DNA of 64,000 nt from a virus. The stretch spans positions 1 to 64,000 of IMG/VR virus record IMGVR_UViG_3300031784_000023. One strand, given 5' to 3'. Both the position numbers and the translations under genes were made by a program. Under the pieces are notes generated by a model, which did no database searches, had not been told where the DNA came from, and saw only the letters and a list, made by a program, of their open reading frames with translations. Numbering within the stretch: position 1 is the stretch's first letter; each line of letters opens with the position of its first letter. Shown in pieces: positions 16,289-23,560 of the stretch.

Positions 16289-16462
16289 CTACGTAGGTCC
16301 GGATTGAGCTTTCCGTAACGCCCGCTGCTCATGACGGAAACCCTCCTCAGCGAGCATCCAGGCTGGTATGCCGAGTTCCGAACTCCTCTGACGACACAGT
16401 TGCCAAAATTCTGTATCAGGTGATTCAGAGATCTTATTCCGGGCAGAGAGCGTACAGTCCAT
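16289..16462 (-). CDS. Small hypothetical protein (57 aa)
   Basis: Starts at the ATG of MDCTLSARNKISES; the frame stays open to a GTG at 16495, but a promoter-like motif inside that extension favours the shorter form. The sequence contains FWQLCRQRSSELGIPAWMLA. No domain recognised. Confidence 0.45.
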   Translation of the reverse strand: MDCTLSARNKISESPDTEFWQLCRQRSSELGIPAWMLAEEGFRHEQRALRKAQSGPT

Positions 16463-16479
16463 AATCGGAATTAAGTTAC

Positions 16480-16489
16480 ACCAAGTATA
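16480..16489 (-). promoter_or_regulatory. Late promoter-like -10 motif
   Basis: TATACTTGGT on the minus strand, 17 nt before the ATG at 16462. Confidence 0.35.
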
Positions 16490-16495
16490 AGACAC

Positions 16496-16960
16496 ATAAA
16501 ACTCCGTGTGTCAACCCGATAAATTGACGTATTTCCACGGCGCTTCTGCAAAACAAAGCTCGAAACAAACCCTTCGGAGCTCTGTTCGCTTAACGTAAAT
16601 TGCACGCACACTGAGTTAGTTACGTATTTAAATAAGTAAGTGGTACTTTATAACAATTAAGACGCTCCTTAAAGTGCGTTTTAATGCGCGCCTTTAAATG
16701 CGCACCTAAAATACGCTTAGTTAAAGCCGGCAGTAGCTAGCAAAACCCGTTAAGTCGGTCTTTAATAGAAAATCCTTTTTACTTACCTCTCTAAACGGAC
16801 CCATCACTCCAAAGCACTCTGTGCGCTAAAAAGCCGCCTATGCGCCCGTCTCATCCGTCTCGTATGGGGTTCAGAGCGGTACCGATAGGGAAGAAAATCC
16901 GCTGTTGGGCATCCAGTAAGTGCTATGCGCTACACTGAGCATGTTGAGGCACTGTGACTC
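16496..16960. promoter_or_regulatory. Divergent intergenic control region
   Basis: A 465-nt gap without a supported gene, separating minus-strand genes (left) from the early-looking plus-strand operon (right). It holds AT-rich tracts, the iteron-like repeats at 16668-16720 and no clear consensus -35/-10 pair. Likely promoters and operators for both directions, possibly an origin. This is inferred from position and repeats. Confidence 0.5.
16668..16720. repeat. Four degenerate iteron-like repeats
   Basis: Four adjacent units of about 13 nt share TTAAA/TAAAA followed by TGCGC: TTAAAGTGCGTT, TTAATGCGCGCC, TTAAATGCGCACCT and AAAATACGCTT. Spacing of 12-14 nt approaches one helical turn. Candidate binding sites for a phage regulator or replication initiator. 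Confidence 0.5.
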
Positions 16961-17644
16961 ATGTGTAACTCAGTACTACTACTTATGTTCGGCCTGCTGG
17001 ATGCCGAACCCCAGCCGCTCCCTGACGATCCGCCGGATCACACCGAACAACTCGACTACCTGCGCATCGAGCACCACGGCGGCGTGGTTGTTGCGACCTG
17101 CCAGTGCCGCCGGACGCCTCCGGTAGCCCTTCTGGCAAAGGACTTCGACCATCGCTGCCGACTAGCCAGCTCGTTCGCTTGCCCGGTCTGCACCGCCGAA
17201 CTTAAGAACGCTTCGACGAGCTCGGCTTCGGACCGGTTCCAAGGCTGGATGCTCCAACATAAATATGTCATCGACCCGGCGGAACACCTGTATGCCTCAG
17301 TTCTGCCTAAACGGCTCGTCGACTCGACTGACGGCACTTTGATGCGTCCACGCCGCTTTATCTACGCCAGATTTTTCGGGGTGGACCTGGAAACCAAGGA
17401 CAAAGTACTGATGAAATGCGGGGACGCGAATTGTTTGAACCCACACCACATGCACCTTGCGACGAGTCCTGCTAAAAAGGTAAGCTCCGACATGCACCTT
17501 GACGTTCTGCGATGGGCCAAGCGCAAAATGACCAACAGAGCAATCCAGGAACTTATCGAGATGACTCACGGCCAAAATATTTCAGTGAGAACTATCTCCG
17601 CATTAAGAAACAAACCTCTGCAATCCGAAGCTATCGCGATCTAG
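16961..17644 (+). CDS. HNH-like zinc protein with C-terminal HTH
   Basis: 227-aa protein (or 219 aa from the ATG at 16985). Two Cys motifs (CQCRR and CPVCTAELK) occur in the N-terminal half. Residues about 147-163 carry the HNH_3-like loop MKCGDANCLNPHHMHLATS, in which Cys, Asn and the two His residues are typical of His-Me finger nucleases or related DNA-binding proteins. The C-terminal ~45 residues (MTNRAIQELIEMTHGQNISV) look like an HTH. First gene of the plus-strand operon, so an early regulator or nuclease. Start uncertain; no ribosome-binding site seen. Confidence 0.65.
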   Translation: MCNSVLLLMFGLLDAEPQPLPDDPPDHTEQLDYLRIEHHGGVVVATCQCRRTPPVALLAKDFDHRCRLASSFACPVCTAELKNASTSSASDRFQGWMLQHKYVIDPAEHLYASVLPKRLVDSTDGTLMRPRRFIYARFFGVDLETKDKVLMKCGDANCLNPHHMHLATSPAKKVSSDMHLDVLRWAKRKMTNRAIQELIEMTHGQNISVRTISALRNKPLQSEAIAI

Positions 17645-17649
17645 TTGAG

Positions 17650-17844
17650 GTGTTAAAATCCGAGCAGCCGTTATCCGCTACAGAAATAGCCGAGGCTCTA
17701 GGTATGTCCAAAGTGGCAGCCCTTAGTCAGCTCAAACGATTGATGAATTTAAATTTGATTTGTCAAATAAAGTTTGAGCATCACGTTTATTACTGTACAA
17801 ACGGCAATTTCACCAATCTTATTGATACCTCACTCTTAGAATGA
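17650..17844 (+). CDS. Winged-helix DNA-binding protein
   Basis: About 64 aa from the GTG at 17650; the frame is open further upstream, but that part overlaps the preceding gene. Residues about 8-50 form a MarR/ArsR-like winged helix (LSATEIAEALGMSKVAALSQ, then LKRLMNLNLICQIKFEHHVY). It ends ATGA into the next gene. Likely a small transcriptional regulator. Confidence 0.6.
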   Translation: MLKSEQPLSATEIAEALGMSKVAALSQLKRLMNLNLICQIKFEHHVYYCTNGNFTNLIDTSLLE

Positions 17845-18257
17845 GTTTTTCTGATACCCAGCAGAAGCCTTTTCTGTGGCGTTCTGAGTACATCGTAGAA
17901 AATCTGCCAAGTTGGATTTATACGGATAACGAAGAACCACGCTCTGAACCGGAGTGCAAGGCCAAAATCAGTTCTTTAGAGTACACAATCAAGGATATTG
18001 ACCTTCAAATTGAGATCCGAGACCTAGAACTTAAAACAGGTAGCTCCCGCCACGGCAGCGCTTTTGATCACGACAAATGGAAGACACAGGCATTGCGTGC
18101 AAAACAAACGCATATGTATCTTCTAAATGCTTACACATATTGGCTACTAATTAATGAACGAAAAGAAGCTGTAACTATCTCTAAGCTAGATTCTGTTATC
18201 AAGCTTTTGATTGAAGAACCTAAAGACTTTGTAGCGCAGCTAGAAAAGCTTCTGTAA
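17841..18257 (+). CDS. Hypothetical helical protein
   Basis: 138-aa protein joined to the winged-helix gene by a 4-nt ATGA overlap. The central part is a charged helical region (YTIKDIDLQIEIRDLELKTG) and the rest has no recognised motif. The pairing suggests a partner of the upstream regulator. Confidence 0.55.
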   Translation: MSFSDTQQKPFLWRSEYIVENLPSWIYTDNEEPRSEPECKAKISSLEYTIKDIDLQIEIRDLELKTGSSRHGSAFDHDKWKTQALRAKQTHMYLLNAYTYWLLINERKEAVTISKLDSVIKLLIEEPKDFVAQLEKLL

Positions 18258-18393
18258 AATAAAGTCTGCAGTAACGACAAGAAGGGTTCGTTTCTGCTAC
18301 CGTCGGGGGTAGCGCTCGTTTTCACCCTTTCCGAGCGCTGGTAAGTGAAGGTCCCTGCCGAGCGCTCGGTGCGGACCCAGCCCCCTTCTACCT
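18258..18393. other. Intergenic spacer with GAGCGCT repeats
   Basis: 136 nt between two plus-strand genes. CCGAGCGCT occurs twice, and the second copy continues as the palindrome GAGCGCTC; other GAGCGCT-like words (TAGCGCTCG) lie nearby. Possible operator or attenuator; not a clear terminator. Confidence 0.35.
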
Positions 18394-18726
18394 ATGTCCC
18401 AGAGTCACATCGTTGTTTCAGATTTAAATAAAATTCTTCGCAGCATTGACACTTCACTTCAAATCCTGGCCAACGCAAAATCTGGATCCGTAACCACGGC
18501 GTTCATAGCTAAACGAGCTCTCGCCGAAAGACTTGGAGTAGCTTCAATTAAAATTGACAAGCTCATCCATCAAGGTATTGTCTCTGGTGGGAAATCCGGA
18601 CTGGTCGAAGGACGGCATTACTGTAAGCTAGATCCAGACGAAAGCAACCCAAGTAACTATCTTTACGATAGCGCTAGAGTGCTAGCGGACGCTTGGAACA
18701 ACTTCACGGGGTATACCGATGCCTGA
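18394..18726 (+). CDS. Putative DNA-binding protein
   Basis: 110-aa protein. Residues about 45-85 read as a helix-turn-helix (ALAERLGVASIKIDKLIHQG) followed by GRHYCKLDPDES, a layout seen in excisionase- or MerR-like phage proteins. It overlaps the next gene by 8 nt. Function in early regulation is inferred. Confidence 0.5.
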   Translation: MSQSHIVVSDLNKILRSIDTSLQILANAKSGSVTTAFIAKRALAERLGVASIKIDKLIHQGIVSGGKSGLVEGRHYCKLDPDESNPSNYLYDSARVLADAWNNFTGYTDA

Positions 18727-19129
18727 TCTTAGTCAAGTCGCACAGCGTCTCAAGTACAATCTTTTTTCAGGGTCTGAAACAAAGAAGCGGATGGCGGCTA
18801 ACGTCGCCCGAATGATTATTGGAGACATCACTACCCTCCACGACGAGTTCAAAACCTATAAAGGAGAGGGCGCTCTCTTTTTTAACACTAGTAATGCCGA
18901 GGCGTCTCAATTTCTGACCGTCAAAGATATCCAGACCGACATGGCTTTGGCGGAAGAAATGCTTAACAACGACCTGGCTAAATTTTTCAAAAAGTTGATC
19001 AAGGTGATTGAGAAAGAAAAAGATGATCCTATTGTAGTTATGCTCGACATAAACGGAATGAGCATACATGTGTTAGATAAAAATAAAATTGATGAAGTGC
19101 TTGAAGAGCAAGTAACAAGTGCCGATTAA
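18719..19129 (+). CDS. Hypothetical protein
   Basis: 136-aa mixed alpha/beta protein (TKKRMAANVARMIIGDITTL; then IEKEKDDPIVVMLDINGMSI). No family recognised. It overlaps the genes on both sides (8 nt and 11 nt), so it is part of the same translationally coupled early operon. Confidence 0.55.
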   Translation: MPDLSQVAQRLKYNLFSGSETKKRMAANVARMIIGDITTLHDEFKTYKGEGALFFNTSNAEASQFLTVKDIQTDMALAEEMLNNDLAKFFKKLIKVIEKEKDDPIVVMLDINGMSIHVLDKNKIDEVLEEQVTSAD

Positions 19130-19697
19130 TGCTGTTGATTTTGTTTCTCCTGTAGAGCTAATAGCGACCGTCACTGCGTTCTTTGACGGTGAGATTGATT
19201 TAGATCCAGCAAGTAGTCATAACGCAAACAAATTAATACACGCAAATCGTTATTTTTGTCCAGAGCATCAGGGATTGCGACAAATCTGGAAAGCAAAATC
19301 TGTGTATTTATATCCTCCACGGGATATTTTGACTGGGGCAGAACAACCGCCTGACAGAAACCTATGGACAAAAAAGAAGCGGTTTGTTAAGTCCGCCCAG
19401 AGAGTTTGGATGGAGGAAATGTTCAGAAAATACACCTTAGGAGAATTTGAAGAAGGTATCTTGTTTTTGACGTCTACAGATGTCGCTTTGCTGGCCGCTC
19501 AGAAAATAGGATTGGATTTGCCCATGTGTATTTTGAAAGAACACCCTAAACTCAGAAACGACGATAAAGAGTTTACTAAAGTAAACACCAACAAAATTTA
19601 TGGGTTTGTGTATTATTTTCCTTCGCCTTATAAAGCGGACAGAAAGATCTTAGAGTTCAGCGCGTTATTCAGTATTCTCGGGCGTGTGTATATTTGA
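19119..19697 (+). CDS. Divergent phage N6-adenine methyltransferase-like protein
   Basis: 192-aa protein with a GTG start. The opening VDFVSPVELIATVTAFF and DGEIDLDPASSHNANKLIHA at residues 24-43 match the phage Dam-type (DNA N-6-adenine methyltransferase) family. The catalytic NPPY position reads YPPR (residues 65-68), so the tetrad that holds the target adenine is altered. It may be a diverged enzyme or a non-methylating relative. Last gene of the plus-strand block; converges by 29 nt on the minus-strand gene. Confidence 0.65.
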   Translation: MPINAVDFVSPVELIATVTAFFDGEIDLDPASSHNANKLIHANRYFCPEHQGLRQIWKAKSVYLYPPRDILTGAEQPPDRNLWTKKKRFVKSAQRVWMEEMFRKYTLGEFEEGILFLTSTDVALLAAQKIGLDLPMCILKEHPKLRNDDKEFTKVNTNKIYGFVYYFPSPYKADRKILEFSALFSILGRVYI

Positions 19698-19962
19698 TCG
19701 GTTGACGGGTGTCGTAAGAATTATCAGGCCCGAATTTATCGTTCTCTCCGAAACCTAATCCGACAGGCACACCGCGCATTTTCTTGCGTAAGTATTCGCG
19801 CGACAGACGTTGACCCCGTTCCTGCGGACTTTCGCTCCAAACAGTCCCGGCCATGCGAATATCAGCACGCTGCCTGTAGCGGTAAAAGTGTTTAGCGAAA
19901 GGTGCCTCTGCGTGGAAGGCTACCTTCCGCTCGTGCTTGTTCGCAGATTCTCGCTTAGACAT
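19669..19962 (-). CDS. Basic hypothetical protein (97 aa)
   Basis: Lys/Arg-rich protein (KRESANKHERKVAFHAEAPF, then SREYLRKKMRGVPVGLGFGE). It overlaps the next upstream gene by 8 nt and the convergent plus-strand gene by 29 nt. Likely a small virion or assembly protein given neighbours; function unknown. Confidence 0.5.
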   Translation of the reverse strand: MSKRESANKHERKVAFHAEAPFAKHFYRYRQRADIRMAGTVWSESPQERGQRLSREYLRKKMRGVPVGLGFGENDKFGPDNSYDTRQPIKYTHAREY

Positions 19963-20452
19963 TCCAAGTGGTCAAACGCTTGACTTGGCCTTCGTTAATG
20001 TTTCCTTGCGCCAAGTCCATGGCCCTTGGGTCATACTGAAGGTTGAACGCAGGCTCTTTAGAAATCGCAGCAAAACGAGGCTGAACTTCGTCTAGCCCAC
20101 GCTTGATGTACTGGTCATACATGTTGGCGCTCTTGACCAGAGTATCTTCAAAACGCTGATGAGAGGGGCTACCAAGGACAGGATAATCTCCTTGATTTAG
20201 TTGAGTCTGGAACCGTTCTTGTTCTCCGGTCATAAACGGACCGAATTGATTTTGGATACGGCTGTAATAAGACGACGGGTCTTGTCCCTCACCTAAGAAC
20301 CCAAGCATGTCAGCTTGAGTATCTCCTGCCATGCTTCTATATTTTCCCCCACGTTGTTGAAGATCTTTTGCGAGTCTTTTACCTTCCTTTACAGCTTGCT
20401 CAACCGATGACTGAGCTGCTTCTAAAGCTTGCTGCTGCGGATTAGCGCCCAT
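19955..20452 (-). CDS. Hypothetical virion protein
   Basis: 165-aa helical protein (NPQQQALEAAQSSVEQAVKE at the start, later DTLVKSANMYDQYIKRGLDE). The N-terminal Gln/Ala-rich helix is similar in style to internal virion proteins. Upstream of it lie the cell-wall hydrolase gene and a promoter-like motif 17 nt from the ATG. Confidence 0.5.
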   Translation of the reverse strand: MGANPQQQALEAAQSSVEQAVKEGKRLAKDLQQRGGKYRSMAGDTQADMLGFLGEGQDPSSYYSRIQNQFGPFMTGEQERFQTQLNQGDYPVLGSPSHQRFEDTLVKSANMYDQYIKRGLDEVQPRFAAISKEPAFNLQYDPRAMDLAQGNINEGQVKRLTTWNV

Positions 20453-20469
20453 AATCTTAAAAACCCTTT

Positions 20470-20479
20470 CTCAAGTATA
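20470..20479 (-). promoter_or_regulatory. Late promoter-like -10 motif
   Basis: TATACTTGAG on the minus strand, 17 nt before the ATG at 20452. Confidence 0.4.
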
Positions 20480-20484
20480 CCGAA

Positions 20485-21708
20485 TTAACCGATCAGCTTT
20501 AAGAGTTCCGGAGTTACTGGAATTTTTCCTTCCGGTAAACCTAAATGAATATGTTCATGATGACCGCCGACAGGATCGTATCCAGGGTGGAAAATCTGAG
20601 CACCAGGCAGAGCTTGCCTCAGTTGTTCGCCGAGCTGAACGGTTCTATTTTTCCAATCTCCTTCGCCCCAATCGGTAATATCTAAAGCACGACCTTGATA
20701 ATGAAGAGAACCAGGGCTGTGCTTGCCCACGCGGCCAAACGCTGGGTTTTCGCCGATGCGCAATCCACCAGGACCGTACTTGCGCTGCAATGCTTTACCT
20801 AGTTCAACCGTGCTAATGAACTGAGCATTTGGGTCCACTGCGGAAGTAGCCGAAAAACCAGCCGAAGCCAGCTGAGAATTAATTAAACTTTCTTGAGCCG
20901 CTTGACTTTTATCATAAGCTTTCTGACTCATCTTGGCTCCTAAAATATCCATGATTAACTTAGAAGGATCATTGCCTCCTGGTGCTCCTCCTAAAAACAT
21001 AACCTCATTTGCTTTGTACTGATACTGCTCGGCAAGTGCTCTGCCTTCTTCTCCATATTTATCGGGGTCTGCTTTTATAGCTTCCGCCGCTTGTAAATAA
21101 ACTTGCGCTTTTTGAGTATCTCCTCCTGTTGGTTGCGCCGCTCCGGATAAAGCATATTGAGTAACAATATTTTTTAAAGCGCCTTGAAAATCATATCTAG
21201 GCAGACTTACCGGAGTAACTCCGGCTGCTTGATTTACCTGATAAGGAATGCCGCCACTGGGTTTCTGCAAAAAACCCTGCAACTCACCCAAAGATTTAAC
21301 GGGCTGACCGTAAAAACTTTTACCCTGCAGCGTGGGCAAACTAGCCCATTCAGGAGCAAGCTTAGCGATCGTTTGCGGAGTAATCGGATCTTTCGTAGGG
21401 TCGACCCCACGTTGCTTCATCAAATAAATCGCCGCAAGATCTTGCTCTTGCGGACCAAATCCCTGTAGCCCTAGGGCTTTTTGTGCTCCGGCATAAGTAC
21501 CGGGCATAAATTGATAACGCCCCGCCGCAGCACTACCTTTCGGAAAACCCTTAGTGCTTACAACAACATCGGGATGTCTAGAAAAATCTTGAAAGCGACC
21601 TCCGCCAAACATAACGTCATATCCGCCACCGCGACGAGCACTATCCGTACCTTCGGCGTACGCGATCAGATCAAGCCACTGTCGGGTCAGCGGGTTATCT
21701 AACGCCAT
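20485..21708 (-). CDS. Virion-associated cell-wall hydrolase: GH104 transglycosylase + M15 peptidase
   Basis: 407-aa two-domain enzyme. Residues 8-147 closely follow the lambda R endolysin (GH104): WLDLIAYAEGTDSARRGGGY with catalytic Glu19, then AAGRYQFMPGTYAGA and WASLP. Residues about 297-391 have the M15 zinc-peptidase signature SxHxxGxAxD (SLHYQGRALD, His336 and Asp343) and the distal HEHIHLG (His386/His388). A linker of about 150 residues joins them. The length and structural neighbours suggest a tail-tip or ejected enzyme that opens the wall during DNA entry, distinct from the endolysin at 6326-7558. Both active sites look intact. Confidence 0.88.
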   Translation of the reverse strand: MALDNPLTRQWLDLIAYAEGTDSARRGGGYDVMFGGGRFQDFSRHPDVVVSTKGFPKGSAAAGRYQFMPGTYAGAQKALGLQGFGPQEQDLAAIYLMKQRGVDPTKDPITPQTIAKLAPEWASLPTLQGKSFYGQPVKSLGELQGFLQKPSGGIPYQVNQAAGVTPVSLPRYDFQGALKNIVTQYALSGAAQPTGGDTQKAQVYLQAAEAIKADPDKYGEEGRALAEQYQYKANEVMFLGGAPGGNDPSKLIMDILGAKMSQKAYDKSQAAQESLINSQLASAGFSATSAVDPNAQFISTVELGKALQRKYGPGGLRIGENPAFGRVGKHSPGSLHYQGRALDITDWGEGDWKNRTVQLGEQLRQALPGAQIFHPGYDPVGGHHEHIHLGLPEGKIPVTPELLKLIG

Positions 21709-21724
21709 CTGTCTGCTATTTATT

Positions 21725-21734
21725 CATCATTCTA
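21725..21734 (-). promoter_or_regulatory. Late promoter-like -10 motif
   Basis: TAGAATGATG on the minus strand, 16 nt before the hydrolase ATG; overlaps the end of the NblA-like gene. Confidence 0.35.
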
Positions 21735-22023
21735 CCGAATCTTCAGAATCATCGAACATCTGTACATTAGTTTCTACAGTGACTCCTATTTGATTCATAA
21801 CTGTTTTATACGCTCTTTCTTTACACATTAATTTTAAAATCATGACCCAAAAAAACTGATCTCGGTCACTTCGATTATTTAAAGATTTAGCTTTGGCTCG
21901 GATCCTGGTTAGCACAAATTCATCTTCCAGCGTCAGTCCGCAATGAAGATTTTGCATTCCTCCATCGAAATTTGCGGTAGCCACGGGCGGAACCCACTCT
22001 CTGCTTATCCTACACCGAATCAT
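21727..22023 (-). CDS. NblA-like phycobilisome degradation protein
   Basis: 98 aa from the ATG at 22023; an internal ATG at 21957 would give 76 aa, closer to the usual ~60-aa NblA. The core reads LTLEDEFVLTRIRAKAKSLN, then DQFFWVMILKLMCKERAYKT. This follows the NblA layout: LSLEQQF, a helix, then a second helix with K/R-E-x-x-Y. NblA docks phycobiliproteins to Clp protease during starvation, and some freshwater cyanophages carry it to dismantle host antennae. It sits next to the divergent excisionase/Dps-like pair. The C-terminal tail (TNVQMFDDSEDSVE) is acidic and not typical. Assigned by eye. Confidence 0.55.
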   Translation of the reverse strand: MIRCRISREWVPPVATANFDGGMQNLHCGLTLEDEFVLTRIRAKAKSLNNRSDRDQFFWVMILKLMCKERAYKTVMNQIGVTVETNVQMFDDSEDSVE

Positions 22024-22152
22024 TAACGTACGTCTCAAGGGATTAAGTGCTTTCTATAATCATTATAAAATCAAGGTTAAGGCCGGCTCCCGACCTTTAC
22101 AAAGCGCAAGAACCTCGTTATCATTACTGAGCCATCCTCATTCACACGGCAG
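22024..22152. promoter_or_regulatory. Divergent promoter region (NblA-like / excisionase-like)
   Basis: About 130 nt between two divergent genes. TTATAATGATTATAG on the minus strand near 22055-22075 is a candidate -10 region. No clear Shine-Dalgarno sequence precedes the plus-strand ATG. Confidence 0.35.
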
Positions 22153-22422
22153 ATGTTTGAAGGTAAGACTCTCCTGACGATTGCTGAGACTGCAGAGTTC
22201 CTCAACTGTTCCAGCGGCTTCGTGCGCAAGCGCATTGCACTGACCGAATCCAATAACCCTGGCGGCTGGCCCAAGGACATCTATGTAAACCTGCAGCCTT
22301 CCGGCGCTAAGTCTCTGTATCGCATCAACAAAGATGCTCTCCAGAGCTATCTGAACGGTGCTGATTCGTCGGCTAAAGTGGAAGACGACGCAGATGAAAC
22401 CGCAGTAGCAGCGGCTTTTTGA
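22153..22422 (+). CDS. Excisionase/MerR-like helix-turn-helix protein
   Basis: 89-aa protein. Residues about 6-40 form an HTH_17-type fold (LLTIAETAEFLNCSSGFVRK) and the following GAKSLYRINKDALQSYL is typical of excisionase-like or MerR-like DNA-binding proteins. The C-terminus is acidic. It ends just before the Dps-like gene, so the two probably form one transcript. No integrase is seen in the window, so a regulatory rather than excision role is likely. Confidence 0.7.
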   Translation: MFEGKTLLTIAETAEFLNCSSGFVRKRIALTESNNPGGWPKDIYVNLQPSGAKSLYRINKDALQSYLNGADSSAKVEDDADETAVAAAF

Positions 22423-22424
22423 CA

Positions 22425-22958
22425 ATGACGTACACCGAGACATTTGCTTCGACTCCGGCATCGGAATTGATGCCCACGGAAATTGAGGAGCGAATTGTCT
22501 CGGTTGAGCCAGAGCCCCAGCTTCAGGATCTTCTTCTGAACCTGGTGGCTCTGTCGTCATATGCGCACCAGTTATACATACAATCCCATCTTATTCACCT
22601 GAACGTCGAAGGACCGCTGTTCTTACCCATTCATAAATATTTAAAAAAACAGTACGATCTTCACGTTGTTCATTTCGACAAATTAGCTGAGTTTGTCCGC
22701 ACTATGGACACACTTATGCCGATGTGCCAAAAAGGCTTGCTAAACGCATATAAAGGTTTTAAGCACTGTAAGTCTTACGAAACTCGCGACATGTTAGTCA
22801 CGTATTTGAGAAATTTAGAAGATTTTGGTATGCAAGCAAAAGATCTCGGCGAGATGGCTCGGGTTGTTAAAGCTCCCGATGTAGAAAACTACGCGGCTCA
22901 GTTGGTAGAAGACTCCTTCAAAGCCGCGTGGTTCCTCAAAAGCACACTTCGGGGTTAA
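22425..22958 (+). CDS. Dps-like ferritin protein
   Basis: 177-aa four-helix protein starting at the ATG after the HTH gene. From residue 30 it follows the Dps fold: LSSYAHQLYIQSHLIHLNVE, then GPLFLPIHKYLKKQYD and HFDKLAEFVR. The Dps ferroxidase ligands are conserved with the exact family spacing: His58, His70 (+12), Asp85 (+15), Glu89 (+4). The usual Asp four residues after the second His is Lys74. Dps stores iron and protects DNA from peroxide. The N-terminal ~30 residues are acidic, unlike the Lys-rich DNA-binding tails of many Dps proteins. It ends 4 nt into the convergent fibre gene. Confidence 0.75.
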   Translation: MTYTETFASTPASELMPTEIEERIVSVEPEPQLQDLLLNLVALSSYAHQLYIQSHLIHLNVEGPLFLPIHKYLKKQYDLHVVHFDKLAEFVRTMDTLMPMCQKGLLNAYKGFKHCKSYETRDMLVTYLRNLEDFGMQAKDLGEMARVVKAPDVENYAAQLVEDSFKAAWFLKSTLRG

Positions 22959-23560
22959 ATCTGAACCCACTGACCGCCGACGTAGATATATAAACCAGAA
23001 GGTGCTGCAGCTTGGTACATAACAGTACCTTCAGGTGAACTGACAGGTAATCCAGTAGTCACAGGGACTCCCGAAGCTTCAATACATCCCGAAGAAAGAA
23101 TTGCTGAGTAAGCGCCAGATGCTTCCACGCAGCCTGACGCGAGAATAGCACCTGACGCAAGAATAGTGCCAGAAGCAAGAATGCACCCTGATGCCAAAAT
23201 ACATCCGGATGCAATAACGGCGCCTGAAGCCAAAACAGCAACATCAGCGTAGGCAGAACCGATCGTTTGCCACGCTGCACCAGTCCAAACTTTCATGTAG
23301 TACTTAGTTGTACTACTATCAACCCAAGTTTCACCTACAGAATTACCAGCTAATCCCAGGGGCGCTGCGTTAGGCGCTGTAGTTGCGTAATGATTAGGAC
23401 CAACTTTACGAATGCTTCCTGCTGTATCTTGGAAGTAAACACCAGGATCAGAAGCTCCATAAGAAATAGCAAGGCGACCTTGTTGGGCAGCACTTGGATT
23501 TGGTCTATCTGATGCTTGCGACGACCGATTCGTCAGGATGATGTAGGGAGTAGAAGTCAT
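22955..23560 (-). CDS. Fibre protein with ASG(x)IL hexapeptide repeats
   Basis: 201-aa protein. The N-terminal part (SSQASDRPNPSAAQQGRLAI, then GDSVGETWVDSSTTKYYMKV-like strands) resembles a virion-attachment domain. At about residues 108-160 at least seven hexapeptide units of ASGxIL type occur (ASGCILASGCIL, ASGTILASGAIL, ASGCVE). These hydrophobic/ASG repeats suggest a beta-helix or triple-stranded fibre stalk. Its stop overlaps the Dps-like gene by 4 nt and its start overlaps the stop of the upstream gene. Confidence 0.7.
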   Translation of the reverse strand: MTSTPYIILTNRSSQASDRPNPSAAQQGRLAISYGASDPGVYFQDTAGSIRKVGPNHYATTAPNAAPLGLAGNSVGETWVDSSTTKYYMKVWTGAAWQTIGSAYADVAVLASGAVIASGCILASGCILASGTILASGAILASGCVEASGAYSAILSSGCIEASGVPVTTGLPVSSPEGTVMYQAAAPSGLYIYVGGQWVQI

